A DNA stretch of 64,000 nt from CALLPQ01 sp038531745 (GTDB lineage: Bacteria; Pseudomonadota; Alphaproteobacteria; Caulobacterales; Parvularculaceae): the NCBI GenBank assembly GCA_038531745.1, contig JBCBBJ010000004.1:62001-126000 (forward strand), given 5' to 3'. The notes under the pieces are model-generated. The model had not been told where the DNA came from. It was given only the letters and a program-made list of their open reading frames with translations, and did not search any database. The stretch's first letter is position 1. Every line of letters begins with the position of its first letter. Position numbers and translations under genes: made by a program. Positions 17,501 to 25,084 of this stretch are shown here, piece by piece.

Positions 17501-19104
17501 AATTCATCGCCCGTATGCGCCATGCAACGCCGGGGGTCACGCTGATCTCCCCGCCACCGCACCATGATATCTACTCGATCGAGGATCTGGCGCAGCTGAT
17601 CTATGATCTAAAACAAATCAATCCGGAGGCGCGCGTTTGCGTCAAGCTCGTCTCTGCCGCCGGTATTGGGGCGATCGCCGCCGGGGTGGCAAAGGCCAAG
17701 GCTGATGTGATCCTGATCTCGGGCAATGTGGGCGGCACAGGCGCCAGCCCGCAAACCTCCATCAAATTTGCTGGTGCGCCTTGGGAGCTTGGCCTGGCTG
17801 AAGCGCATCAGGTCCTGACCCTGAATAATCTGCGCTCTCAGGTAACGTTGCGCACCGATGGCGGTATCCGCACCGGGCGCGATGTGGTGATTGCGGCCAT
17901 GTTGGGGGCGGAAGAATATGGCATCGGTACGATTTCGTTGGTGGCCATGGGCTGTTTGATGGTGCGCCAATGCCATTCCAACACCTGCCCCGTTGGGGTG
18001 TGTACCCAAGATGAAGACTTGCGCGGGCGCTTTCCCGGTATCGCCGATCACGTTGTTAACCTCATGACGTTTATCGCGGAGGAAACACGCGCGATTCTTG
18101 CGGGTCTTGGTGCTCGCTCCCTCGAGGATGTGATTGGCCGTGCTGACTTGCTTGACCAGGTTTCGCGCGGGGCGCCCCATCTTGATGATCTTGACCTCAA
18201 CCCGATCCTGACCATGGTTGATGCGGGCGAGCGGCCGATGCGCTCCCTGCGCACGGGCCGCACGCCGGTAAATGACACTGTGGACCAGGCCATCCTGCCG
18301 GAATTGGCGGCATTTCTGGAACGCCGGGAGCGCGTGCAAATCCGCGTGCCTGTGCGCAATACTGACCGCGCGGTGGGTACACGGATTAGCGCGCACATTG
18401 TCCGCCGGTTCGATCCCGAAACCTTGAGCGAAGACCATGTGGCCATAAATCTCAATGGCTCGGCCGGTCAGTCCCTCGGCGCGTTCGGGGCACGAGGGCT
18501 GAAACTGACCGTTGACGGGGATGCCAATGATTATGTGGGCAAAGGCCTGTCCGGCGCCATGGTTGTTGTTCGTCCCGCTGATAAAAATATGGGTACGGAA
18601 GATTCAATTATCGGCAATACCTGTCTATATGGGGCAACCTCCGGCGCATTATTTGCCGCCGGGCGGGCGGGCGGGCGCTTTGCCGTGCGCAATTCCGGCG
18701 CTGATGCGGTGATAGAAGGGTGCTCGGCCAATGGTTGTGAATATATGACCGGCGGCACTGTTGTTATTCTGGGACCAGTGGGAAGCAACTTCGCGGCCGG
18801 TATGACCGGCGGTATCGCCTATGTGCTTGATGAACATGGCAGGTTCACGTTAAACCTGAATGGCGAAAGCGTGGCAGTGCGCGAGTTTGATCCCGATAAG
18901 GATCACCAGTGCGAGGCCTTGATCCGGCTTCATCTGGCCGAAACCGGGTCGCCCCGCGCTGCGGCACTGCTTGATGATTGGCCCAGCACCCAGACCTATA
19001 TACGTGTCGTTGAACCCCTGGAGATGATCGCCTATCGCCAGCGGCAGAGGGACAATGAGCAGGCGTTGGACACGGTAACACAAAGCGCTGCAAACATCGC
19101 ATAA
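14560..19104 (+). CDS. gltB: glutamate synthase (NADPH) large subunit
   Basis: A 1514-aa enzyme making two glutamates from glutamine and 2-oxoglutarate. A 29-residue propeptide precedes the glutaminase nucleophile Cys30 in DACGVGLV. The GATase domain continues with HRGAVDADGKTGDGAG and RYSTNTFPEW. The FMN-binding synthase domain contains GGEVPERYKPM, the loop near ISGNVGGTGASPQTSIKFAG, and the 3Fe-4S cysteines in CHSNTCPVGVC. The C-terminal Gly-rich beta helix (GGTVVILGPVGSNFAAGMTGG) is intact. The ATG at 14560 has AAAGGA upstream. A start inside gltD's end at 14521 is possible but adds a basic, unconserved tail. Length is typical. Confidence 0.96.
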   Translation: MTFSPDRYRLARQRLIDAGAYDPASERDACGVGLVAAIDAKPRREIVDMAIAALKAVWHRGAVDADGKTGDGAGIRLNVPQELFRSYVERTGHQAGEEDICVGMVFLPRTNFKAQDAARTIVESEILRDGFYMYGWRQVPVTSRVLGSKANATRPEIEQVLFCDPKGRNREELDRVLYLVRRRIEKQAREAGLNDLYVCSLSSQDIVYKGMFLAAEIDNFYTDLKDPRFVSRIAIFHQRYSTNTFPEWRLAQPFRMLAHNGEINTLKGNVNWMKSHEIRMASSVFGPHGDQIKPVIQPGSSDSAALDQAFELLMRAGRSAPMAKALLIPEAWSKRTAAMPANWRALYEYCNAVMEPWDGPAAIAAYDGRWAIAGLDRSGLRPLRYAITDDNILAVGSETGMCPLGDRKVLTRGAIEPGRMIALDLENSKFYSSAETVDALASENSYTEWLDNITELEPIIGPGPEPQLFHGEKLKRRQAAASYDREVLDLILRPMAETGKEAIGSMGDDTPIAVLSENYRPMSHFFRQNFSQVTNPPIDPLREAGVMSLKTRFKNLGNILETDQTQTDVFVLESPVLTNGMYDRLRGRLDQSIVEIDCTYNFAQADGGGAGLKAALERIRREAERAVRDGAGHVILTDEYQGPGRIAVPMILAAGGVHAHLTKTGHRTYCSIIVRSAECLDAHYCAVLVGVGATAVNPYLAFDSLDMACLTGKEGHDAVKPLAHNYKMALEAGLLKIISKMGISVISSYRGGCNFEALGLSRMLVEEFFPGMTSRISGIGLAGLEKTTMVVHAHAWEGEQPAIGVGGFYRHRRRGEHHVLEADLVADLQKAVRTNDITGYRRYSEALTTQPPAQIRDLLRARPLGPTLATDAVEAAHDVRRRFVTPGMSLGALSPEAHGTLNIAMNRIGAKSVSGEGGEVPERYKPMPNGDNANSAIKQVASGRFGVTATYLNQCREIEIKVAQGAKPGEGGQLPGFKVTEFIARMRHATPGVTLISPPPHHDIYSIEDLAQLIYDLKQINPEARVCVKLVSAAGIGAIAAGVAKAKADVILISGNVGGTGASPQTSIKFAGAPWELGLAEAHQVLTLNNLRSQVTLRTDGGIRTGRDVVIAAMLGAEEYGIGTISLVAMGCLMVRQCHSNTCPVGVCTQDEDLRGRFPGIADHVVNLMTFIAEETRAILAGLGARSLEDVIGRADLLDQVSRGAPHLDDLDLNPILTMVDAGERPMRSLRTGRTPVNDTVDQAILPELAAFLERRERVQIRVPVRNTDRAVGTRISAHIVRRFDPETLSEDHVAINLNGSAGQSLGAFGARGLKLTVDGDANDYVGKGLSGAMVVVRPADKNMGTEDSIIGNTCLYGATSGALFAAGRAGGRFAVRNSGADAVIEGCSANGCEYMTGGTVVILGPVGSNFAAGMTGGIAYVLDEHGRFTLNLNGESVAVREFDPDKDHQCEALIRLHLAETGSPRAAALLDDWPSTQTYIRVVEPLEMIAYRQRQRDNEQALDTVTQSAANIA

Positions 19105-19183
19105 TCTGTCCGTTGGCCTATAATGCCAAAACCGGTTAGGGCTACGCTCAACACAACGACGTCTCCGACGGGACGCACAGACC

Positions 19184-20368
19184 ATGGCACAACACGAAGA
19201 TTTTTTCCGGATCAAGCAACTGCCCCCTTATGTCTTTGAGGAGGTAAACAGCCTGAAAGCAGCGCTGCGCCGGTCAGGCCGCGATATTATCGATCTTGGC
19301 ATGGGTAATCCTGATATGCCGACGCCCGATTTTATCGTGGACAAACTGGTGGAAACCGTGCGCAATCCGCGGACCCATCGATATTCCGTGTCGAGAGGGA
19401 TCGCCGGTTTGCGCAAAGCCATGGCGCGATATTATGAACGCCGGTTCGATGTTGCCCTCGACCCCGACCGCCAGATTGTGGCAACGCTGGGTTCCAAGGA
19501 AGGCTTTGCCAATCTGGCACAAGCGATTACCGCTCCCGGTGATATCATCCTGTCACCAAACCCGGCCTATCCCATCCATGCCTACGGCTTCATCATTGCG
19601 GGTGGTGAGATTTGTGCTGTGCCGGCTCTAACGCCGGAGGCACATTTGCGCGGTTTGCATCAGGCGATTGGTGATTCCCGAAAAACGCCGCGCGCCATGG
19701 TGATCAATTACCCATCTAACCCAACGGCACAAACGATTGATCTTGATTTCTATACGGAGATTGTCGCCCTTGCCCGGCGGCATGACATCCTTGTTCTGTC
19801 CGATCTTGCCTATAGCGAGATTTATTTTGAGACACCGCCGCCCTCAATTTTTCAAGTGCCGGGCGCCATTGATCTGGCAGTTGAGGTGAATTCTCTTTCC
19901 AAAAGTTTTGCTATGGCGGGCTGGCGTGTGGGAATGGCGGTGGGCAATGAGCGGATGATCAGCGCGCTCGCCCGGGTCAAATCCTATCTTGATTATGGCG
20001 CCTTCACCCCCATTCAGGTCGCTGCTAGTGCGGCCCTCGACGCTCCCGATAGCGAAATCAAAAAAATCCGCGCCATCTACCGCGCTCGCCGCGACATTCT
20101 TGTGTCGAGTTTTGCCACCGCTGGCTGGGATATTCCGGTGCCGGCGGCCTCCATGTTCGCCTGGGCGGCAATCCCCGCCAACTTTCGCGATCAGGGCTCG
20201 GTTGCCTTTGCCAAACATCTGATGGAGACGGCGGATATTGCCGTGGCGCCGGGCCTCGGTTTTGGGGAACATGGAGATGGTCATGTGCGGATCGGGCTGG
20301 TGGAAAACGAACAGCGTATTCGCCAGGCCGCCCGTAACGTCAAACGCCTACTCGCCAAGGCTGCCTAA
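19184..20368 (+). CDS. alaC: class I/II aminotransferase, AlaC-like
   Basis: A 394-aa PLP-dependent fold-type I aminotransferase. Visible motifs are IDLGMGNPDMPTP, YSVSRGIAGLRKAMARYY, GSKEGFANL, NYPSNPTAQ, the Asp-Tyr cofactor site in LVLSDLAYSEIYF, and the Schiff-base Lys in NSLSKSFAMAGWRVG. The pattern is that of glutamate-pyruvate aminotransferase AlaC and related valine/alanine enzymes. Some alphaproteobacterial relatives are annotated as LL-diaminopimelate aminotransferases. Its position just before the branched-chain operon would fit a role in alanine or valine interconversion, which is inference. Confidence 0.88.
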   Translation: MAQHEDFFRIKQLPPYVFEEVNSLKAALRRSGRDIIDLGMGNPDMPTPDFIVDKLVETVRNPRTHRYSVSRGIAGLRKAMARYYERRFDVALDPDRQIVATLGSKEGFANLAQAITAPGDIILSPNPAYPIHAYGFIIAGGEICAVPALTPEAHLRGLHQAIGDSRKTPRAMVINYPSNPTAQTIDLDFYTEIVALARRHDILVLSDLAYSEIYFETPPPSIFQVPGAIDLAVEVNSLSKSFAMAGWRVGMAVGNERMISALARVKSYLDYGAFTPIQVAASAALDAPDSEIKKIRAIYRARRDILVSSFATAGWDIPVPAASMFAWAAIPANFRDQGSVAFAKHLMETADIAVAPGLGFGEHGDGHVRIGLVENEQRIRQAARNVKRLLAKAA

Positions 20369-20431
20369 AGTTGGAATTGCGAGTGCATTCTGCTCAATCT
20401 TGCAATTTTTTTGGTGGGATTAGCTTGCCCC

Positions 20432-20462
20432 GTGCAGGACGATGGCGTACTCGTCCTCGCAC
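20432..20462 (+). other. strong hairpin upstream of the ilv leader peptide
   Basis: gtgcaggacga pairs with tcgtcct-c-gcac across an 8-base loop, making an 11-bp stem with one bulged C. It has no T-run, so it is not an obvious terminator for the upstream aminotransferase gene. It may be the first structure of the ilvC leader RNA or an RNA-stabilising stem. Role is unproven. Confidence 0.4.
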
Positions 20463-20485
20463 CAAAGTAATTGAAAGCTTGGCCC

Positions 20486-20593
20486 ATGTCTTTGACGATG
20501 CGGATTAACTCTGGTGCCCTCCTGGGCTTACCCTTAAGGGTGCGCCTTGGGGGCAATGTGGTGCTCCTATCGAGACAACAAACAAGCGGGTAA
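20486..20593 (+). CDS. ilvC-leuCDB operon leader peptide (attenuator peptide)
   Basis: A 35-codon open frame, ATG at 20486 and TAA at 20591-20593. It contains eight Leu, three Val and one Ile, with a core GALLGLPLRVRL and a run of Val-Val-Leu-Leu codons (gtg gtg ctc cta, 20558-20569) about 20 bases before the antiterminator strand. This is the hallmark of leader peptides of branched-chain amino-acid operons. When charged Leu- or Val-tRNA is scarce, ribosomes stall on these codons. The stop codon lies at the edge of RNA segment 2, so a ribosome finishing the peptide would cover it. A start at Met5 (20498) is also possible. No strong ribosome site is visible. Confidence 0.82.
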   Translation: MSLTMRINSGALLGLPLRVRLGGNVVLLSRQQTSG

Positions 20594-20651
20594 AGCTCTT
20601 ATTAGGCATCAGAATCTATACACCCGCTTCCCCTCCCGGTGGCGGGTTTTT
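20584..20651 (+). promoter_or_regulatory. transcription attenuator of ilvC-leuCDB (antiterminator/terminator switch)
   Basis: Segment 2, aagcgggt (20584-20591), is perfectly complementary to segment 3, acccgctt (20622-20629), forming the antiterminator. Segment 3 can instead pair as acccgc (20622-20627) with segment 4, gcgggt (20642-20647), followed by five T residues (20647-20651), forming a rho-independent terminator. The two pairings are mutually exclusive. A ribosome stalled on the Val/Leu codons would leave segment 2 free and allow read-through. A ribosome at the stop codon would mask it and cause termination. The layout matches classical ribosome-mediated attenuation. Confidence 0.82.
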
Positions 20652-20755
20652 GTTATGGCGAGGCAGCGCACCATTTAACGCCAGCACCGGCGAAGAACAG
20701 CGATTAGATCGCATGATTACGCGATTGATCAGTAAACAGAGAAAGTAAAACGGTC

Positions 20756-21751
20756 ATGAAAGTCTACGGAAAAGCCGATACCAATCCCGATCTTGTGAAG
20801 TCTGAAACCGTTGCCGTCATCGGCTATGGCAGTCAGGGGCGCGCCCACGCGCTCAACCTGAAAAATTCCGGGTGTACGGTTCTTATCGGCGCGCGCCCGG
20901 GCGGCGCGGGTGCCAAGCAGGCTTTGGCCGATGGGCATAAGGTTGTCAGCGTAAAGGAAGCGGCTGCGGAAGCCAAATTAATTGCCATCCTGACGCCAGA
21001 CATGAGCCACGAAGAGATTTTCAAGGATGATATTGCACCGGGTCTGCAAGCTGGCGACACCATTTTGTTCGCCCACGGATTTACAGTGCTTTATGACAGG
21101 GTTGTGCCGCCGGCCGATATAGATGTTGTGCTGGTTGCACCCAAGGGCCCGGGTGATCTTGTGCGCCGCGAATATGAACGGGGCCGCGGGGTTCCCTGCC
21201 TTTTTGCGGTGCATCAGGACGCCTCCGGTCACGCAAAAGACCGGGCGCTTTCCTATGCAAATCTGATTGGCGGTGCGACCGCTGGGGTCATTGAAACAAC
21301 CTTCCGTGAAGAAACCGAAACGGACCTTTTTGGTGAGCAAGCGGTCTTGTGCGGCGGCGCCACGGAACTCGTCACCGCCGGGTTCGAAACCCTGGTTGAG
21401 GCCGGTTACCAGCCGGAGATTGCCTATTATGAATGCCTGCATGAGTTAAAGTTGATCGTTGATTTGCTGTATGAAGGCGGCATCGCCCGCATGCATGATT
21501 TTATCTCCGAAACGGCGATCTATGGTGACCTTGTTTCCGGCCCACGCGTTGTCAATGACGAAACAAAAGCGCGGATGAAAGAGGTGCTGACCGACATTCA
21601 AAACGGCACCTTTGCTAACAACTGGATCAAGGAAAATCAGACTGGAAAAGGCGAATATGCCCGGATGTTGAATGCTGATTTGGAACAGCCCATTGAAAAA
21701 ACGGGCAAGGCGTTGCGCGAGCGTATGGCCTGGCTCCAAAAAGATCAGTAA
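20756..21751 (+). CDS. ilvC: ketol-acid reductoisomerase (NADP+)
   Basis: A 331-aa class I enzyme for the second step of isoleucine and valine synthesis, converting acetolactate or acetohydroxybutyrate with Mg2+ and NADPH. Visible are VAVIGYGSQGRAHALNL (NADPH Rossmann), APKGPGDLVRREYERG, and the metal-binding helices around ETETDLFGEQAVLCGG and YYECLHELKLIVDL. The length and the C-terminal end (AWLQKD) are normal for the short form. It is the first structural gene after the attenuator. leuC follows after 46 bases with no terminator between them, so transcription likely continues into leuCDB. Confidence 0.97.
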   Translation: MKVYGKADTNPDLVKSETVAVIGYGSQGRAHALNLKNSGCTVLIGARPGGAGAKQALADGHKVVSVKEAAAEAKLIAILTPDMSHEEIFKDDIAPGLQAGDTILFAHGFTVLYDRVVPPADIDVVLVAPKGPGDLVRREYERGRGVPCLFAVHQDASGHAKDRALSYANLIGGATAGVIETTFREETETDLFGEQAVLCGGATELVTAGFETLVEAGYQPEIAYYECLHELKLIVDLLYEGGIARMHDFISETAIYGDLVSGPRVVNDETKARMKEVLTDIQNGTFANNWIKENQTGKGEYARMLNADLEQPIEKTGKALRERMAWLQKDQ

Positions 21752-21797
21752 ACAGACGGATACAATTACGCACTGATCTTAAGTTGAGGGAAAAGCG

Positions 21798-23201
21798 ATG
21801 TCATCTCCAACGAGCCTGTTTGACAAGCTTTGGCAGCGCCATCTTGTGGTTGACGAAACCGATGACCGCCCGGGTGTTCTCTATATTGATCTGCACCTGA
21901 TCCATGAGGTGACCTCTCCGCAGGCTTTTTCTGTGCTTGACATGCGGGGATTGAGTGTACGTCGTCCTGATCTGACCCTGGCGACCCTCGACCATTCGGT
22001 ACCAACATTGCCGCCCGGTGATGATGGGGCGCTACCCTATGCCACCCCAGCGGCAGCCAATCAGGTCCGTACCCTGATTGATAATTGCGAGCGGCATGGC
22101 ATTGATCTCCTCGATCTTGGTGATCCGCGCCGGGGTATTGTCCATGTGATCGGACCGGAACTTGGCGTCACACAGCCCGGCAAAACCATCGTTTGCGGTG
22201 ACAGCCACACCTCAACCCACGGGGCTTTCGGGGCACTCGCCTTTGGTATTGGCACGACGGAGGTGGGGCATGTGCTCGCCACCCAATGTGTGTTTCAGCG
22301 TAAACCACGCACCATGCGGATCATTATGGAAAACCGCCTGGCGGGGGGCGTGACCGCGAAGGATATGGCCTTGCATATCATTCGAGAAATCGGGGCCGAT
22401 GGCGGTCAGGGTTATGCGATCGAATTTGCCGGCCCGGCTGTGGAAGCCTTGTCCATGGAAGGGCGGATGACCTTGTGCAATATGTCTATCGAGGCGGGGG
22501 CCCGATTTGGCATGGTTGCTCCCGATGAAACGACATTTGATTGGCTTGCCGGGCGGGCCCACGCGCCAAAAGACGCGGCCTGGGACGCTGCGCTTGACGA
22601 TTGGCGCACCCTCAAAACCGATCCCGGTGCCCCAATTGATCGCGAAATGACTATCGATGCCGCAACCATCGAACCCATGGTCACCTATGGCGTCTCCCCC
22701 GACGCGGCAGCGCCGGTTAGCGGTATTATTCCGCAACAGGATGAAGCGGCGCATGCCTATATGAAGACGCAAGCGGACCAAGCCATTGGTACCCTGAAGG
22801 TTGATCGCGTTTTTGTGGGAAGCTGTACCAATTCCAGGCTGTCCGATTTGCGCGAGGCGGCTGCGATCCTAAAAGATCAAAAGGTCAAGTCAAATATCAC
22901 AATGCTTGTGGTTCCTGGATCAGAGGCGATCCGACAGGCTGCGGAGGCCGAAGGGCTCGATCGTATTTTCATCGATGCCGGGGCGCAGTGGCGCCAGCCT
23001 GGCTGTTCCATGTGTATTGCCATGAATGGTGACAAGGGTGAGCCGGGCGATCTTGTTGTTTCCACGTCGAATCGAAACTTTATTGGTCGTCAGGGTAAGG
23101 ATGTTCGCACCGTTCTCGCAAGCCCGGCAACGGCGGCGGCCAGTGCCATTGCTGGCCACGTGGCGGACCCTCGCGATTTCCCCGCGGTGACCTTGCCGTA
23201 G
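21798..23201 (+). CDS. leuC: 3-isopropylmalate dehydratase large subunit
   Basis: A 467-aa aconitase-family subunit that, with LeuD, isomerises 2-isopropylmalate to 3-isopropylmalate in leucine synthesis. It carries the substrate loop VCGDSHTSTHGAFGALAFG and the 4Fe-4S ligands in VFVGSCTNSRLSDLR and GCSMCIAMN. The N-terminus TLFDKLW-type start (here SLFDKLWQRHLV) and the overall length are standard. It sits between ilvC and leuD in one transcriptional direction with short gaps. Confidence 0.97.
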   Translation: MSSPTSLFDKLWQRHLVVDETDDRPGVLYIDLHLIHEVTSPQAFSVLDMRGLSVRRPDLTLATLDHSVPTLPPGDDGALPYATPAAANQVRTLIDNCERHGIDLLDLGDPRRGIVHVIGPELGVTQPGKTIVCGDSHTSTHGAFGALAFGIGTTEVGHVLATQCVFQRKPRTMRIIMENRLAGGVTAKDMALHIIREIGADGGQGYAIEFAGPAVEALSMEGRMTLCNMSIEAGARFGMVAPDETTFDWLAGRAHAPKDAAWDAALDDWRTLKTDPGAPIDREMTIDAATIEPMVTYGVSPDAAAPVSGIIPQQDEAAHAYMKTQADQAIGTLKVDRVFVGSCTNSRLSDLREAAAILKDQKVKSNITMLVVPGSEAIRQAAEAEGLDRIFIDAGAQWRQPGCSMCIAMNGDKGEPGDLVVSTSNRNFIGRQGKDVRTVLASPATAAASAIAGHVADPRDFPAVTLP

Positions 23202-23227
23202 TGCGATAATTTTACAGGAGGGTGCCA

Positions 23228-23803
23228 ATGTTTGCGCCGCTCAAATCGATTAGGTCGGAAACGCTCGTGCTTGCACAGGAAAATATTGATACTGATCAAA
23301 TTATTCCCGCGCGATTTCTGACAACCACCAGCCGCGAAGGCTTGGGCAAAGCTGCTTTCTATGACTGGCGCTATGACGATCATGGACAACCCCTGGCTGA
23401 TAGTCCGCTGCGAGCGGAAAAGGCGGACGGCCGCGCCATCCTCGTGGCGGGGGCAAATTTTGGCTGTGGGTCATCGCGTGAGCATGCGCCTTGGGCGCTT
23501 TACGATTTTGGTATTCGCGTGGTTATCAGTAGTGAAATCGCTGATATTTTCTCCAGCAATGCCCTCAAGAACGGGTTGCTGTCCCTATGCGTTGATGAGG
23601 AAACCCATCGCTACCTCCTCGCGAACCCGGGGTTACAGGTGGAAGTGGACCTCGAAACGCTAACCCTGACGGCGGGCAACCACACGCTCACTTTTGACGT
23701 TGAGCCTTTCGCGCGCCAATGCCTGCTCCAAGGGCGCGATAGTCTTGGTGTTCTTTTGAGCCATACGGACGATATTACCGCTTATGAAGCAGCGCAGAAA
23801 TAA
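23228..23803 (+). CDS. leuD: 3-isopropylmalate dehydratase small subunit
   Basis: A 191-aa swivel-domain subunit partnering LeuC. Conserved segments are ENIDTDQIIPARFLTT, the GANFGCGSSREHAPWAL active-site loop and SSEIADIFSSNALKNGLL. The ATG at 23228 is chosen because AGGAGG ends 5 bases before it. The GTG two codons earlier overlaps that ribosome site. It lies 26 bases after leuC and 25 before leuB. Confidence 0.96.
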   Translation: MFAPLKSIRSETLVLAQENIDTDQIIPARFLTTTSREGLGKAAFYDWRYDDHGQPLADSPLRAEKADGRAILVAGANFGCGSSREHAPWALYDFGIRVVISSEIADIFSSNALKNGLLSLCVDEETHRYLLANPGLQVEVDLETLTLTAGNHTLTFDVEPFARQCLLQGRDSLGVLLSHTDDITAYEAAQK

Positions 23804-23828
23804 GCACTAGGATGAGCGTAATCGCGTT

Positions 23829-24890
23829 ATGACAAAAAAAATCGTGCTCTTGCCCGGTGATGGTGTTGGTCCGGAGGTGACAAAGGCCGCTGAGACCATA
23901 TTGGGCGCTGTGGGTGACCAGTTTAATCTGGACCTCTCCATGCGGTCTTTTGCCTTTGGCGGCGCCGCAATTGATGCGGCCGGGGATCCGCTACCGCCTG
24001 AAACTCTTACCGCCTGCCAGGATGCCGATGCTGTTTTTCTGGGGGCCGTGGGCGGTCCGAAATGGGATGGACAGGCGATACGGCCCGAGACGGGATTGCT
24101 TCGGTTACGTAAGGCACTCGATGTGTTTGCCAACTTGCGGCCTACACGGATTTATAAAAGCCTCCTTGATCGCTCGCCCTTGCGAACGGTTACGCCAAAA
24201 ACAGACTTTCTGATCGTGCGCGAACTCGTGGGCGGTATTTATTTTGGTGACCGGTCGGAGGGGAGTGAGACCGCAAGTGATGTGTGCCTCTATCACTGCC
24301 ATGAGGTTGAACGGATCGCCCGGGTTGCGTTTGAGGCGGCGCAAAAGCGGTCTGGCCGACTGGTGTCGGTGGATAAGGCCAACGTCCTGGCCAGCTCGCG
24401 GCTTTGGCGCGGTGTCGTTACCGATCTTGGTGCGCGTGATTACCCGGATGTCACTGTTGACCATATGTTGGTAGATGCCATGGCCATGCGGCTTATTCAG
24501 GCACCGGATGATTTTGATGTGATTGTCACGGAAAACATGTTTGGCGATATCTTGAGTGATGAGGCCTCGGTCATCTCCGGCTCCATCGGCTTGTCGCCGT
24601 CAGCATCATTGGGGGACACAGGCAAAGGCCTCTATGAGCCGATCCATGGCTCCGCCCCAGACATTGCCGGCGAAGACATCGCTAATCCGGTGGGGGCAAT
24701 CGCGAGTGCGGCCATGCTGCTGCGCCATTCCTGCAATGCCGAAGCGCCAGCCCGTGCCATTGAGACAGCAATCGAAACGGTCATGGCCGCCGGGCACTTG
24801 ACCCGTGATTTGGGGGGTGACCTCGCCTGTACGGCAATGACGGGCAAGGTGCTCGCTGCCCTAGAGAAGGCATTCGCCTCGTCACATTGA
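23829..24890 (+). CDS. leuB: 3-isopropylmalate dehydrogenase
   Basis: A 353-aa NAD-dependent decarboxylating dehydrogenase for the third leucine-specific step. The family features are VLLPGDGVGPEV, the substrate-binding RPETGLLRLRK segment, LRPTRIY, IVRELVGGIYFGDR, DKANVLASSRLWR, VDAMAMRLIQ with the metal-binding Asp, and GLYEPIHGSAPDIAG. Length is normal. It ends the ilvC-leuCDB unit. A strong terminator follows 150 bases downstream. Confidence 0.97.
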   Translation: MTKKIVLLPGDGVGPEVTKAAETILGAVGDQFNLDLSMRSFAFGGAAIDAAGDPLPPETLTACQDADAVFLGAVGGPKWDGQAIRPETGLLRLRKALDVFANLRPTRIYKSLLDRSPLRTVTPKTDFLIVRELVGGIYFGDRSEGSETASDVCLYHCHEVERIARVAFEAAQKRSGRLVSVDKANVLASSRLWRGVVTDLGARDYPDVTVDHMLVDAMAMRLIQAPDDFDVIVTENMFGDILSDEASVISGSIGLSPSASLGDTGKGLYEPIHGSAPDIAGEDIANPVGAIASAAMLLRHSCNAEAPARAIETAIETVMAAGHLTRDLGGDLACTAMTGKVLAALEKAFASSH

Positions 24891-25033
24891 AAACTCACTC
24901 TATTGCAAAGGACACACAACTTGAATCAGGAATTGCCCCAAGGCTGGGCATTTCCTGATACTTCTACGCGCCATCGCGAATGTCTGTTGCTCTGACCAAT
25001 TGCGAGCGCGTCTCCGTGCTCACCCAACGCCAC

Positions 25034-25064
25034 AAAAAAAGGGCGGCCCAAAGGCCGCCCTTTT
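25034..25064. terminator. bidirectional rho-independent terminator between leuB and the secreted-protein gene
   Basis: gggcggcc pairs perfectly with ggccgccc around a caaa loop. Seven A residues precede the stem and four T residues follow it, so it can act on both strands. It closes the ilvC-leuCDB transcript and, on the minus strand with a seven-T run, the 668-aa secreted-protein gene. Confidence 0.9.
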
Positions 25065-25084
25065 CCGTCACTCGTCAAAGAGAC

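Noticed and set aside
17608..18438. A 276-aa open frame antisense to gltB
   Set aside because: It lies wholly inside gltB on the opposite strand, has no family features, and arises from the GC-rich codon pattern of the real gene.
25041..25060. A repeat or CRISPR-like unit from the GC palindrome after leuB
   Set aside because: It is a single perfect hairpin with flanking A and T runs, fully explained as a bidirectional terminator. No spaced repeats occur anywhere in the window.
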